64,000 nt of DNA from Mactromeris polynyma (GCA_032209605.1 JASFXZ010000027.1:6839372-6903371), one strand, 5' to 3'; positions 47,700 to 61,463 are shown, counted from the stretch's first letter. Numbers and translations are program-made. The notes: generated by a model from the sequence alone, not told the origin.

Positions 47700-49700
47700 A
47701 TATTTTCACTCCTAGGGCTTCTTCTTCTTCCAATGTTATAAATGGCCCTCTCTGTAGAATCTTCGTACAATGTGACTGTTATGGTTATGGTGAGGCGCGA
47801 ACAAGTGCAGGTAAAAATAAAAACTTTATGCATGTGGATGGGACTACACCTGAGACACCCCTCCCTTGAAGGCCTCCAGACCAGGCGCTTTGGCAAGATG
47901 ATTGGGTAGCTGGTTCCACAAACGTGTAGCTGAGGGGAAGAAGGAATGACGAAGGTAGTCGGTTCTGCAGTATGGTATGATATAACCTACAGCATGACCT
48001 CTGGTCGCAACAGTAGTGGCACGGAGAAATGGGGTTGTAGGAATGTCAATGAGGCAGTGTATGATGCGGTACATCATGACGAGTTTGGTATGATTCCTTC
48101 TTTGTTGGAGTGAGTGCCAACCTAGGTCAGAGATCATCTGGGAGGTGCTGCTTGTGGTGCGATAGTCACCTTTGATGAATCTTGCGGCTCTATGTTGGAC
48201 TGCCTCTAGCTGATGGGTGCAGACATGTGTAGGGGTCCCACACTGTAGAGGCGTATTCCAGGATTGGTCTCACCAGGGATTTATAGGCTTGCTCTTTGGT
48301 CTTTTGTGGGCAGCTGGATAGGTTCCTCCTGATGAATGCCAAGCTGTTGTTTGCCTTCTTGGTGGTGGTGTCGACATGTGGTTTCCAAGACAGGTCGTCT
48401 GAGTATCTCTGTTGTGTTGTTGCTCTGCCAATATCTGGTGTGCATCTAGGTGTGACATGATCTGGCTTTGGACGATGTGTTCAAGCATCTTGCAACAAAC
48501 GAAGGTCAGGTAGTTAGCCGGGAGGTTTCTGTCGCCTTTCTTGAAGATGGGGGTCACTCAAGCCTTCTTCCACTCTTCTGGTACCTTTCCCTGTTGCAGT
48601 GATGCTTGGAACACTAGTGTGATCGCTGGTGTTATGTCTTTGGCCATTTCTTTCAGGAATCGCGTCTGGGCCTGCCGCCTTGTGGGGTTCTGTAGTTTCT
48701 GTACCCCTACTTGGTCGACACAGAAGTGGTGGATTGCTGGGACGGGTCACCAGTCATGGGTGGGAGGTTAGTGGTGTCCTCCTTTGTGAAAACGCTACTG
48801 AACTGGTTGTTCAGGATTGACGCCTTGACCTTAGGATCGCTGTGAGCAATACCGTCCCTCTTCAGCGATGATACACCACTGCTGTCACAGCGCTTGCCCT
48901 TGATGAAAGTGTAAAGCTTCATTGGGTCCCGGCCCTCAGTGACGATGTCCCGGACGTAGTTGTTGTAAGCTTTGCAGCCTTCACACTGGGTGCTCTTCTG
49001 GAGTGTCTTGTAGCGTTGTATGTCCTCCCCATTTCCTGATGCTCATGCTCTGCGGTAGGCCCTTTTCTTTTGTCTGGAGAGACGCTTAACCTTACGGTTA
49101 ATCCATGGTTGGCTGAACCTAGAAGATGTCATCTTTGAGGGTACACTCTTGTTAATGGCCCCAATGGTGAAGTTTTTGAAGGTAGACCATAGTGTGTCGA
49201 TGTCAGTAGATGGAGAGTGTTGTGCAGTGAAGTTGGCTGAAAAGTCTACTACTGTTTGTTTCAGGGTAGTGAAGTCTGCCTGATTCCACAGCAGGATCTT
49301 CCTTCTGGGGGGTTGTTGCTTTGGAATTCTGGTGATCGCTTGTGTAAATACAATGTCATGGTCACTGACCCCTGGTACAGGTTTGCACTTTTCGATGTGG
49401 GTTGGCCTATTAGTTATGAAGAGGTCAAGGGTGTTGGCACTTCTGGTTGGAAAGGTCACAACCTGCTATGAGCCTGTATCATAGATGAGGTCAAGTAGTA
49501 GCTGATTGGTGTGAACCGCGTTGCTATTACCCTGGATTGTGCTGGACTCCCAGTTGATATCTGATAAGTTCATGTCACCGGCTATCCAAACAGTGGAATG
49601 TGGGTGGGTAAGATGCAGGTCCTTCATTTTCTGGCATAGCTCTTCCATATAGGCTATGTTTTTTAATATAGTGCTATGGAGTTGTATGGCCACCATGTTG
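47700..49700 (-). mobile_element. truncated CR1/Jockey-type non-LTR retrotransposon
   Basis: Read on the minus strand: endonuclease (from about 49696, VWIAGDMNLSDINW, then SDHDIVF), a linker (SRQKKRAYRRA), the start of RT (AAGPDAIPE, MTPIFKKGD, MLEHIVQSQIM), then a jump to the C-terminal region (LVRPILEYASTVWDPYT, SLQQRRNHTKLVMMYRI, HSFFPSATRLWNQLP). The end is a GAAGAAGAAGAAG-type tail near 47710. Several frameshifts and stops are present. The first part of the endonuclease is missing and the RT palm is deleted. Confidence 0.85.
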
Positions 49701-50036
49701 GCAGGCCAAAAAATTGATGGTTAGTTTGTTGAGGGATTGAGTCCCACATCGGATGCATTCTTAACATTATATTATTATATACAGCCCATTTCATTTGTAG
49801 TTGGTGTGATAATTAACATCTTGATACAGTTTGATCCTCAAACCCCCAGAATAAGCCCTGTTCTGAATTACATGTTGTTCTGTTTATTCAATACTTGTAG
49901 TCATATGATGCTGCTATAATGGGCAAATATGTAAGCTATATACAGTTAATCGCAGCTAATGTTATTGGACATGAATGTACTGAATGTAGACTTTAATTTA
50001 TAACATTTTTCTTGCAGAATACGTTGAAGTCACATC

Positions 50037-53000
50037 ATGGTCAGTCTATCTCATGCTGGAGGGATGCAAGCATTCCCAAATCCACTCACACAGTTCCTGT
50101 TTAACAAAGTTGAGTCAATTTTACGTCCTTACATCAGAATCATAACAGGTGCCGCCGGACCCTATCTGCCTACAACACCGGAACTGAATCGTCCAAACTA
50201 TCACAGATTTCAGAAGTTAATAGTTTCCCCGATATGTTTCATACTGGTGTTGTTGCTATTTGTTCCTATGCTTGGCATATTTTTGTTAAGGAATCTACTT
50301 CATCAGTTCAGGCGGCCATTTTGTTTATCAGTCACTCCAGGTGCTGTTGCTAAGCAACCCAGCACCATTTATGCTGTTGCCACTGGCAATTTATGTCTAA
50401 TGCCTGAGATTTACTCAAAGTTCAATAACTTAGATAATACTGCAGTTAGAGCTAAAACAATTGGAGAAAGAATAATTCTAGATCAACATCATTACACAGG
50501 AATGACCGACAGACAAATGAAAAATAAAAATGGAGGACTCTTTCAAAGTTCCCTAGCAACCGACAGCTCTTCCATGACTGGGAAAGGTTCAGAAAATACT
50601 GCAAAGCCAACAAGTGCCAAGTTTAAGGTAGACGTCACCACCCACTTTCCGTCTGTTGACTTCTTATGTCTACAGGAAACATTTGATAGAGATGTTTCTA
50701 AAATCTTGATAAAAGAATTACACAAAGTGTATCCATGGATAGTATATGATGTTGGATATAACAGTCCCAGACTCAACTACTGTGGTCTCAATAGTGGATT
50801 GATGTTTGCAAGCAAATATGAAATTTTAGAAGCCCAATTTAAGCCATTTACTAAAAGCTGTGGATTTTGTTCGACTGTTTCAAAAGGCATGTTGATGGTG
50901 AAGGTAAGCTTTCTTACTATACTGTACTGTTGTATGTCTTGTATAAGTGTAGAATTAGCCACATGGAAATGCCAGCATGAATTTCCTAGTTCACTGATGT
51001 GTGTTTGTAAGTATACTTTACTATTAACTATAGATAGTTCCCACATCTACAATTTTTACCCCCCTTGTTCTTAATCATCAGCCATTTGATAGGCAAAACT
51101 GATAAGCACTCTGAGTACCTCCCAAATATGTGATAATTGACAAAATACCAGGAGAATTTGCATGTGACAACCACTTTTTCTTCAACTTTCTGGGCCATCT
51201 CCTCACATGAGCATTATGAATAAAAAAAATTATATCTGATTATTTTATTTTCGTTTACATTATATTCCCTATAAACTTTTTATAAGGAAATTTGCCTATC
51301 AATGGCTGACTATTCAGAACAAGGGAGGTTAATATTGGAAATGTGGGAACTATCTATTCTCATTTCAGCAATTTGGAAACATTTCTGGCTGAGTCACCAA
51401 CCTTTTGACTTGCAAACTATTATTTATACATTGTCTGTGACAGGCTGTCTAAGTCTTGTTTGTGTGTTAAAAGTTTTACTGCTCTGTGGTCAAGTATGAG
51501 AAATTTTACTCTTAACAATGAAGAAAATAATGTTTCCAGTCAGGTATAGATTGACTATGTGCTGAAAACATATTTGTAAGTAAAGATAACTTTAAGTGCA
51601 GTAATGAGACTTGTACAATTAGATATTGAATGGAATCCAGTGTTACATATACATGTATTTAACTTCCATTCTTTGTGCGGAAGAAATTTTATAATAATTC
51701 TACTAGTGCAAAGTGCAACCTATGTAGAGCAACCAACCTCTGTAGAGCAACCAACCTTTGTTGATGTGCATTTGTGCTGTTGTTGCTCTAGAGAGGTTAT
51801 ACCAGGAATAATCTATAATGTAGTTGAACTTGAAGAGAGGTTGTTGTTCTAGAGAGGTTAAGTTGATTGTAAATTCTTACTATGGGAGTAATTGATAATG
51901 TTATTGAAGAGAGGTTGTTGTTCTGAAGAGATCCACTGTTGCACTGTATTATAACTTCTGATAAAGTATATTTGATTCTACTGACATTTTCGAATTTTGT
52001 TGCATAAGTTAATACATTCCAACCTTTCTAGAGCAAACACCATTGGGATGGAGGGAAAATGTTTGTTGTAGAGAGGTTGTTGTTCTAGGGAGGTTCAACT
52101 AATCTGAAGAGTTGCGGTTGCCGGTTCGAAGAGTTATCATGAGTGTTCTGCTTTGCAACCTGATTGGGTGTCTAGATATAATCGCTTTCAATTAAATTTT
52201 ATGATTTGATTATCTCTTTATTTTCAAAAAAAAATCTTCATTTAATAAAAATTGAAATTCCCAGATGAAATTAAATTAATATGAATTGTTATGTTAAAGT
52301 TTTACATGGAATGTAAAATCCATGTCAGAGATAATCAAATGTTTAACTCTTACAGGTATGTTTGGGACGTCCAGAACCTGGCAAACACAATGTTGGTTAT
52401 GTGTTCAACACACATTTACAGGCATTTCAGGGTATGCACTTTTATCCTACTTACCTGATGGAAGAGAACCATAATTATATTAGTACAACATTCCTATTAT
52501 GGTATTTAAACAATATGGGTTTAGTATGATTTAGTCATTCATTTGTTTGAACATTTTCTGATGAATCCTGTTTAGCTCACCTGTGTCCAGAGGACTTGTA
52601 TTTTATATAGGGATCATATGGCCATAAGATTATATATCAACATTTCCTTCCAACCATATCTTCAATTAATATAAAGGAATAAATATTGGAGGTCTTCAAC
52701 AATCTATTTCCTATTTCTTATGTTGAAGGTCTAATAAAGGGGCAAATGTCCGCATGTGCAATATAATAAAGGGGCAAATGTCCGCATGTGCAATATAATA
52801 AAGGGGCAAATGTCCGCATGTGCAATATAATAAAGGGGCAAATGTCCGCATGTGCAATATAATAAAGGGGCAAATGTCCGCATGTGCAATATCATAAAGG
52901 GGCAAATGTCCGCATGTGCAATATAATAAAGGGGCAAATGTCCGCATGTGCAATATAATAAAGGGGCAAATGTCCGCATGTGCAATATCATAAAGGGGCA

Positions 53001-56000
53001 AATGTCCGCATGTGCAATATAATAAAGGGGCAAATGTCCGCATGTGCAATATCATAAAGGGGCAAATTTCAGCATAGGGGCTAATGTCCTAGGGGCAAAT
53101 GTCCATCTACCGATATAGAAGCATCCTCTGGAAGCAGGGATTCAAAATTGTAAAAGTGATGAACCTATTTGGTTTAAATGTTAGCTCTAACCTACTAGCA
53201 CTCTATTCAATTTCAAAACATAGAAAGGGCCACTTGTTAATTTAACATAAGTTTAGGGCTTTAAACATTTACTTCTGTCCAAGAAGTCCATCAATGCTGA
53301 AATCTTCTTTTCACCAGGAACTTCATCGAAAAGTTATCCTACTGGTGCAACATGTGTATGTAAGGAGAATAGGAAATTATTAGCAATACCTTAAATCTGT
53401 TTAGTAGTAACCTGTTGATTCATTGTTTTTACACAGGCACCAATGAGATTGTAAATCATCAACTAGCAGAGATCGTTGATTGGTCGTCATTGTTTAGAGA
53501 ACAAACTGTTGTTGATGGAGACAACATAATGTTAGATGTTGTTTGCGGAGATTTCAACATTGATAACATGTCACCAGGTAATTATGATTGTAGAATAAAA
53601 CCCCTCCAGCACAATAACCCTTCCAATTCTGTTGACAAACTACTCCTGTACACTAACCCTTCCAATTCTGTTGACAAACTACTCCTGCTCAAATACCCTA
53701 CCAATTCTGTTGACAAACTACTCCTGCTCAATAACCCTTCCAATTCTGTTGACAAACTACTCCTGTACACAAACCCTCCCAATTCTGTTGACAAACTACT
53801 CCTGCTCAGTAACCCTCCAAATTCTGTTGACAAACTACTCCTGCTCAAATACCCTACCAATTCTGTTGACAAACTACTCCTGCTCAATAACCCTCCAAAT
53901 TCTGTTGACAAACTACTCCTGCTCAAATACCCTACCAATTCTGTTGACAAACTACTCCTGCTCAATAACCCTCCCAATTATGTTGACAAACTACTCCTGT
54001 ACACTAACCCTACCAATTCTGTTGACAAACTAATTCTGCTCCATAACCCTCCTGATTCTGTTGACAAACTACTCCTGCTCAAATACCCTACCAATTCTGT
54101 TGACAAACTACTCCTGCTCAATAACCCTCCCAATTCTGTTGACAAACTACTCCTGCTCAATAACCCTACGAATTCTGTTGACAAACTACTCCTGCTCAAT
54201 AACCCTCCCAATTCTGTTGACAAACTACTCCTGCTCAATAACCCTACGAATTCTGTTGACAAACTACTCCTGCTCAATAACCCTCCCTATTCTGTTGACA
54301 AACTGCTCCTGCCCCATAACCTTCCCAATTCTGTTGACAAACTACTCCTGCTCAATAACCCTCCCAATTCTGTTGACAAACTACTCCTGCCCCATAACCC
54401 TCCCAATTATGTTGACAAACTACTCCTGCTCAATAACCCAACCAATTCTGTTGACAAACTACTCCTGCTCAATAACCCTCCCAATTCTGTTGACAAACTG
54501 CTCCTGCCCCATAACCCTCCCAATTCTGTTGACAAACTACTCCTGCTCAATAACCCTCCTGATTCTGTTGACAAACTACTCCTGCTCAATAACCCTCCCA
54601 ATTCTGTTGACAAACTACTCCTGCTCAATAACCCTCCTGATTCTGTTGACAAACTACTCCTGCTCAATAACCCTCCCAATTCTGTTGACAAACTACTCCT
54701 GCTCAATAACCCTACCAATTCTGTTGACAAACTACTCCTGCTCAATAACCCTACCAATTCTGTTGACAAACTACTCCTGCTCAATAACCCTCCCAATTCT
54801 GTTGACAAACTACTCCTGCCCCATAACCCTCCTGATTCTGTTAACAAACTACTCCTGCTAAAATACCCTACCAATTCTGTTGACAAACTACTCCTGCTCA
54901 AATACCCTACCAATTCTGTTGACAAACTGCTCCTGCACAATAACCCTCCCAATTCTGTTGACAAACTACTCCTGCCCCATAACCCTCCTGATTCTGTTGA
55001 CAAACTACTCCTGCTCAATAACCCTCCTGATTCTGTTGACAAACTACTCCTGCCCCATAACCCTCCTGATTCTGTTAACAAACTAATCCTGCTCAAATAC
55101 CCTACCAATTCTGTTGACAAACTACTCCTGCTAAAATACCCTACCAATTCTGTTGACAAACTACTCCTGCTCAAATACCCTACCAATTCTGTTGACAAAC
55201 TACTCCTGCTCAAATACCCTACCAATTCTGTTGACAAACTGCTCCTGCACAATAACCCTCCCAATTCTGTTGACAAACTACTCCTGCCCCATAACCCTCC
55301 TGATTCTGTTGACAAACTACTCCTGCTCAATAACCCTCCTGATTCTGTTGACAAACTACTCCTGCTCAATAACCCTCCCAATTCTGTTGACAAACTACTC
55401 CTGCTCAAATACCCTACCAATTCTGTTGACAAACTACTCCTGCTAAAATACCCTACCAATTCTGTTGACAAACTACTCCTGCTCAAATACCCTACCAATT
55501 CTGTTGACAAACTGCTCCTGCACAATAACCCTCCCAATTCTGTTGACAAACTACTCCTGCCCCATAACCCTCCTGATTCTGTTGACAAACTACTCCTGCT
55601 CAATAACCCTCCCAATTATGTTGACAAACTACTCCTGCCCCATAACCCTCCTGATTCTGTTGACAAACTGCTCCTGCTCAATAACCCTCCTGATTCTGTT
55701 GACAAACTACTCCTGCTCAATAACCCTCCCAATTCTGTTGACAAACTACTCCTGCTCAATAACCCTCCCAATTCTGTTGACAAACTACTCCTGCTCATAA
55801 CCCTACCAATTCTGTTGACAAACTACTCCTGCTCAATAACCCTCCCAATTCTGTTGACAAACTACTCCTGTACACTAACCCTTCCAATTCTGTTGGCAAA
55901 CTACTCCTGCCCCATAACCCTCCCAATTCTGTTGACAAACTTATCCTGCTCAAATACCCTACCAATTCTGTTGACAAACTACTCCTGCTCAATAACCCTC

Positions 56001-59000
56001 CCAATTCTGTTGACAAACTACTCCTGTACACTAACCCTTCCAATTCTGTTGGCAAACTACTCCTGCCCCATAACCCTCCTGATTCTGTTGACAAACTACT
56101 CCTGCCCCATAACCCTACCAATTCTGTTGACAAACTAATCCTGCCACATAACCCTCCTGATTCTGTTGACAAACTACTCCTGCTCAAATACCCTACCAAT
56201 TCTGTTGACAAACTACTCCTGCTCAATAACCCTCCCAATTCTGTTGACAAACTACTCCTGCTCAATAACCCTACCAATTCTGTTGACAAACTACTCCTGC
56301 TCAATAACCCTCCCAATTCTGTTGACAAACTGCTCCTGCCCCATAACCCTCCCAATTCTGTTGACAAACTACTCCTGCCCCATAACCCTCCTGATTCTGT
56401 TGACAAACTTATCCTGCCCCATAACCCTCCTGATTCTGTTGACAAACTGCTCCTGCCCCATAACCCTCCTGATTCTGTTGACAAACTTATCCTGCCCCAT
56501 AACCCTCCTGATTCTGTTGACAAACTGCTCCTGCCCCATAACCCTCCCAATTCTGTTGACAAACTTATCCTGCCCCATAACCCTCCTGATTCTGTTGACA
56601 AACTACTCCTGCTCAAATACCCTACCAATTTTGTTGACAAACTACTCCTGCTCAAATACCCTACCAATTCTGTTGACAAACTGCTACTGCTCAATAACCC
56701 TACCAATTCTGTTGACAAACTACTCCTGCACAATAACCCTTCCAATTTTGTTGACAAACCTTGTTTCTATAGAGTTAAATAGGGAATAATTTTGAAAAAT
56801 GCCTTGTCTAGAAAAAATGCAATCAAAGGTCCATGTGCACATTGAGCCAGTAGAGCGTCGGGCCCTCATTGACCTCATGTTTTCCCATAATTTTAGCTGG
56901 TAGGACCAAACATACTGGCCTGAAAAAAACCCACAGTATAATACATATCCACGCAGTTTTTCATATTGGTCTGGAAAGGGAGGAGTATTTTTCACTTTGA
57001 GATTTTCATGGGAGGGATTTTGTTCTAACCGTAAAAGTTATAGAAGTGGTTCTGTCCGTGACCCCCATAACAAGTGACTTGATGGGTTTTGTTTGGAAGG
57101 GGTGTCACGCGTGACCGACGCCCTGTCATTGTAAATGAACATGCACCTGTATGTTTAGCGTCTGACTCTAGCATTTACCTATGAATGGTTTCATGATGTA
57201 TGGTTTAATGTATCAACAGTTCTGCATGAATGCTTGTATACCCTCTCCCATTTGTTCTTGAGAGGTCCTTGAAAACTGTTTACATTACAACATTTCAAGT
57301 GACTGAAGTGGAATATATTTTTTTTTCATACTTATGCAGCAATATCAGCTTTTAGTATGATCTAGCTCAAATCAAAAATAAACATTACATACATGTGTTA
57401 ACAATTAGTCATAATGTAATAAATGTACATATTTTAAACTTTAAGTTAGTTTAGAAATTCATGTTTGCATTGAAGTGTTGATTTCCTTTGTACAATATAT
57501 ATTTTAGTCTTGCTATATAATCGTTCTTTTTAAAATACGACATTTTCTTTTGAGACATTCTTATTTATGATTGACATTTTCTATGAGACATTCTTATTTT
57601 GATTGACATTTTCTTTGAGACATTCCTATTTTGATTGACATTTTCTTTGAGACATTCCTATTTTGGTTGACATTCTCTTTTGAGACATTCTTATTTTGGT
57701 TAACATTTTCTTTCGAGACATTCTTATTTTGATTGACATTTTCTTTGAGACATTCCTATTTTGGTTGACATATTCTTTTGAGACATTCTTATTTTGGTTG
57801 ACATATTCTTTTGAGACATTCTTATTTTGGTTGACATTCAGGAGAGGCACACATAGCTAGACATGATTTATTTGATACGTATGTGGATGTTTGTAGAGAA
57901 AGATCAGGAAAAGATCATCCATGGACTGTAGGTATGTATACTCACTGTATGGTATATCTTCTTAACAATTGTATCTGTAAAATTCTAAATTGTCAGTTTT
58001 AGTAAGATATTATCTGTAACCCAGGGTTTTTTTCTGCTGTTTTTATAGCCGTTATTCAGCTATATTCCCTAGTTTATATAAATAGCCATTGTTGATTAAT
58101 TGATCGCTATATCCTTTCATTTATTCCTAACATTTTGCTGTAATTTCTAGACTTTTTCCCAATTTCTAACTTTATTGCGCAAAAATCCCAATTTGAAGGA
58201 TATGGGTCATGTTACCAAAATAGCCAAAATAAACGCTGGTACCATACTCAGTACATTTAATTGATTACTTGTCACACTGCTTGTCTTATGCTACAGAAAG
58301 CAATGTCTGCTCTCTAACTCCTACAGTTTTATTAGATTTTCACCAAACTGGGTAACAATGTTTATTGGCATAATATTTTAATCACGTTTGATAATCTGCC
58401 AAATCGCCTAAGGAACCCCAGTTTTATGGTTCTTGAATTGTCCAAATTGACCTAATGAGTCTTGCCTGCTCTTTAACTCGAAGGGTTTTCATCCAAGTTT
58501 CACCATGTTTGTAATTATTGGCAAAATAACTCGTTCAAATGAGATAACCTGTTAAACCACAACACAAACTGAGGAATTATGTCACATGAATTATCAAGAA
58601 TTTGCGAAATAAGCCTGATTTGCTCTCTTAACCATCTAGTTTTCATTTAATCTTTATGAAACTTGATGACATTTTTTCGGGCATAATATTTTTGCCAAGT
58701 TGAATAAAAATCTACTTTGCTGTACCATATCGCTTGTGTTTCTCTGCATTTATGGCCCTTTGATTACCAAATTGTTTTCAAATTCTTGATCCAGCTGTCA
58801 CCAAACTTGGTCAAAAGTGGATGGGTATAATAACTTTGATAATCAGCCATATCGTTTGTGTTCATTTACACTGATTTCTTTGATTAATGAGTATGTTTTA
58901 AATACCATACCTTAGAATTTACCACCAAATTTTGTAATGGACACTAGTATGCGTATGAAGGACCATAAAATGTAAGTTTTACGTCTAGTATTTTGACAAA

Positions 59001-60310
59001 AATATGACATACAGCTATCTGCATGAGCAGTATAACTGACTTATCACTGTCAATGATAGAAAACAATGGCATTTGATGGAGTTCTTGATTTCAGAAATAC
59101 GTGAAAATTTCAGTAAATAAATAACAGCATATTACTGTTTACCTCGATGTATGTAGGTACAGAGATGAGGAATCCACTCCTGTATGATGAGGCTATCAGT
59201 ACACCGGAAGGTCTGAAGGCTGCGTTAGAGGATCCATACTTACGTCAACATTATATAATCGATGCTGACCTGGAAACAGCTACCATGGATACCATATATA
59301 ACGCTAAAGTGAAGAAAGATGAGCATGGCAATGTGTTACTTACCCCTGTGGGTGGAAGGAGAAGAATTGATGTGGTTTTATACAGGAAACAGACGCCTGT
59401 GGTAATTATTTCTATATGTCTTTAAAAGGCATTTATCCATTACATTTGGCTTAACGAGCTCTGCATATTGCAAAGTATTGTCATCTCTTGATGAGACATA
59501 TCTGTAATGATTTGATTAAAGTTAAAAATCAGAAGTCATTCTTTTTTGAGTGTTTCACTTTTTGAAGTTGTCTGCTGATTGCAGAAACCACTTGAGTTAA
59601 AACTACACTGATTGGTTAATTGACTGCTACATAACTGTTATAATGTTGAAAAAATGTGTTTAAGCATCAAAATAACATGTATTGCTAGAATGTATTGAGA
59701 ATCATGTGTCCTAACACTTTTGGTTGTGAATTATTTTCCTTATTGAATTCTATGGAGAGGCTGTCTCTGATATTTTTTCTCATAAAAGAAGTCAAAATTT
59801 GGTTTTTAGAATTTTAAGTACTTTTATTGTTCTTAGCAAGCTCGTATTTTAATTTAGAATTTTAAACTGAGATGTTATGGAAAGTGAAGCTAAGCATGAC
59901 AAATGAAAGCCACAGTCTGGTTAAAATCATCTCACCAATAAACCCTTTGCATGAAGATTTGAAGACAACCAGTAAGAGGTCATGTTCAGTGACCTTTTCC
60001 ATTAACCAATCAAAGCTTAACTTTCATGATTTTGAAAGTGAAAGTAGATGAATACAGAGAAGTTTAAATCTTTCTATTTAGTCACTACCACATTTCCTTA
60101 TAAGATTCAGCACTGGTAATTCTGGGAAGCAGATTCCATAGCAAATAAATTAAGTATAGATTGGTGTACCTTTTACTGTATTCTGTACATTATATATAAT
60201 CAATTACAAATTATTTTTGACAGGCAATGACAAATTACAATTTTGTGACACGCCTTGCAAGATTGACAGATCACATTCCAGTATGTGCAACATTCCAATG
60301 TGAACAATGA
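50037..60310 (+). CDS. SMPD3: SMPD3-like neutral sphingomyelinase 2
   Basis: Hydrolyses sphingomyelin to ceramide and phosphocholine; in animals nSMase2 acts at the plasma membrane and Golgi and in exosome formation. Exons: 50037-50903, 52356-52431, 53437-53577, 57842-57931, 59157-59401, 60224-60310 (stop TGA). All phases fit, giving 501 aa against about 655 in vertebrates; the difference is mostly a shorter loop between the N-terminus and the catalytic core. One hydrophobic segment is clear (about 61-85, LIVSPICFILVLLLFVPMLG). Catalytic motifs of the DNase-I-like fold are present: ATGNLCLMPE, FLCLQE (E214), CGDFN (D353, N355) and LTDHIPV (D489, H490). The start exon begins at acceptor TTTTTCTTGCAG (exon from 50018), so ATG 50037 is the first available. 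Introns hold three minisatellites. It could be a pre-duplication SMPD3/SMPD5 ancestor. Confidence 0.93.
51720..52100. repeat. diverged repeat cluster in SMPD3 intron 1
   Basis: Variants of TAGAGAGGTTGTTGTTCTAG and its partial complement GTAGAGCAACCAACC recur several times in both orientations. I see no coding content. Confidence 0.4.
52733..53070. repeat. 32-bp minisatellite in SMPD3 intron 2 (about 11 copies)
   Basis: AATAAAGGGGCAAATGTCCG followed by CATGTGCAATAT is repeated almost perfectly, with ATA/ATC variants. It ends with degenerate GGGGCAAATGTCC words to about 53105. It is about 330 bp from the next exon, so not at a junction. Confidence 0.95.
53611..56765. repeat. 39-bp minisatellite in SMPD3 intron 3 (about 80 copies)
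   Basis: A unit built on AATTCTGTTGACAAACTACT and CCTGCTCAATAACCCTCCC fills most of the 4.3-kb intron, starting about 33 bases after the donor of exon 53437-53577. Main unit types differ in the last part (CTCAATAACCCTCC, CTCAAATACCCTAC, CCCCATAACCCTCCTGA, TACACTAACCCTTCC). They recur in blocks such as 54820-55080 and 55240-55360, which shows duplication of multi-unit segments. Confidence 0.96.
57540..57841. repeat. about 32-bp T-rich minisatellite abutting the SMPD3 exon-4 acceptor
   Basis: About nine units of TTGACATTTTCTTTGAGACA + TTCTTATTTTGG. The last partial unit, TTGACATT, runs straight into CAG, the acceptor of exon 57842-57931. The array therefore supplies the pyrimidine tract of this 3' splice site. 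Confidence 0.9.
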
Positions 60311-61288
60311 TGTCATTGATGTATCTTACCTTAAATGGAGCCATAGATGTTGTATGCCGGACAATAAGATTGTCCAGAGTATTATTCCAGCAGGATTATT
60401 TATACATTCAGTGTTTTTGTAGTGAATATTGTCATGTTTTAGATCTCATTTTGTCAAACATTGTTTGTTTTGTTTTTTCGTTAAAATGTTGATACATTTC
60501 CTGAGTTTGTTCATGTTTTCTATGAATTGAGTACTATTTTGTTGACCACCATTAGTTAAAAGTTTATTTTATTTGTTGGCTTCAATTTGATTGTTACTTA
60601 AACGTTTTCTTTCTTAGCTATTAATATAATACTTAAGGTGACAACGTAAAGTATTTAAACTTTATTGAAAGAACTGCAAACAGTATTATTGTTTAATTAT
60701 AATAGCAACTATTACTTATTCTTAATTTATAATATGAAAAAAGCTGTCGTAATAAAATAATTTTTAAACTGATATGCATCCCCTCAGTTGACTAATTTCC
60801 AGTTTTTGTTACATGCATTGACTTATTCAATACTGGCATTGGAGATTTTCAAATATATGATATATGCAGTGAAAGATAATTTGCTCAAAATTTGGGAATT
60901 TGCCATATTTATAGAATTTTGTTCATTCTAGTAAAGGCCGGCTTTCCATTGACAACTTCGGCTGTCATCTGTCTGCAAATATTTTATATATTCCTACAGC
61001 TAAACATTGTATGTGTATCTTACCGAATGTTTACCATCACTGAATATTTACCATTTACTATATTTTATGTGCATAAGTATCTCATGAAATGGGCATTTGG
61101 GTAAATGTTTTGTGTATTGATATACAACATACACTGCTCAACATTTATAATCTGTCACTTAGCTGTGACATTAAACTAGAGGTTGTTGTTAAATCTTTGT
61201 TTTTCTGGTAGTAAGGAGATTTGTTCTAACTTTCACACACTGGTGATTGAAACAATAACGTTAATTCTTCATTATTTTAAGTTACAAT
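60311..61288 (+). other. SMPD3 3' flank / UTR
   Basis: AT-rich sequence following the stop codon. AATAAAATAA near 60753 is a candidate poly(A) signal. No further coding sequence recognised. Confidence 0.5.
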
Positions 61289-61463
61289 TATAGGAGATTG
61301 TCACGAGTCCCTTATAGAATTCTCTCCCTTTATCCCTTCTATAGTATATGTATGTATAGTACAAGTCTATATTGTGTACTATATAAACATATACTATTAC
61401 AAGGGATGATGGGAGAGAACTCTACAAGGGATAAAGGGAGAGAACTCATGACAATCTCCTGTA
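61289..61463. mobile_element. MITE copy D (most complete)
   Basis: Ends TATAGGAGATTGTCA / TGACAATCTCCTGTA, each arm with CTCTCCCTTTATCCCTTCTA or its complement, and a central AT-rich segment. No ORF, so it depends on another element for movement. Confidence 0.85.

Noticed and set aside
52711..53055. Repeat peptides (HMRTFAPLLYCTCGH type)
   Set aside because: Direct product of the 32-bp minisatellite read in a shifting frame within an SMPD3 intron.
53582..56757. Ser/Leu-rich open frames (SRSSLSTELGG) on the minus strand
   Set aside because: Antisense shadows of the 39-bp array; no start context, splice evidence or conservation visible.
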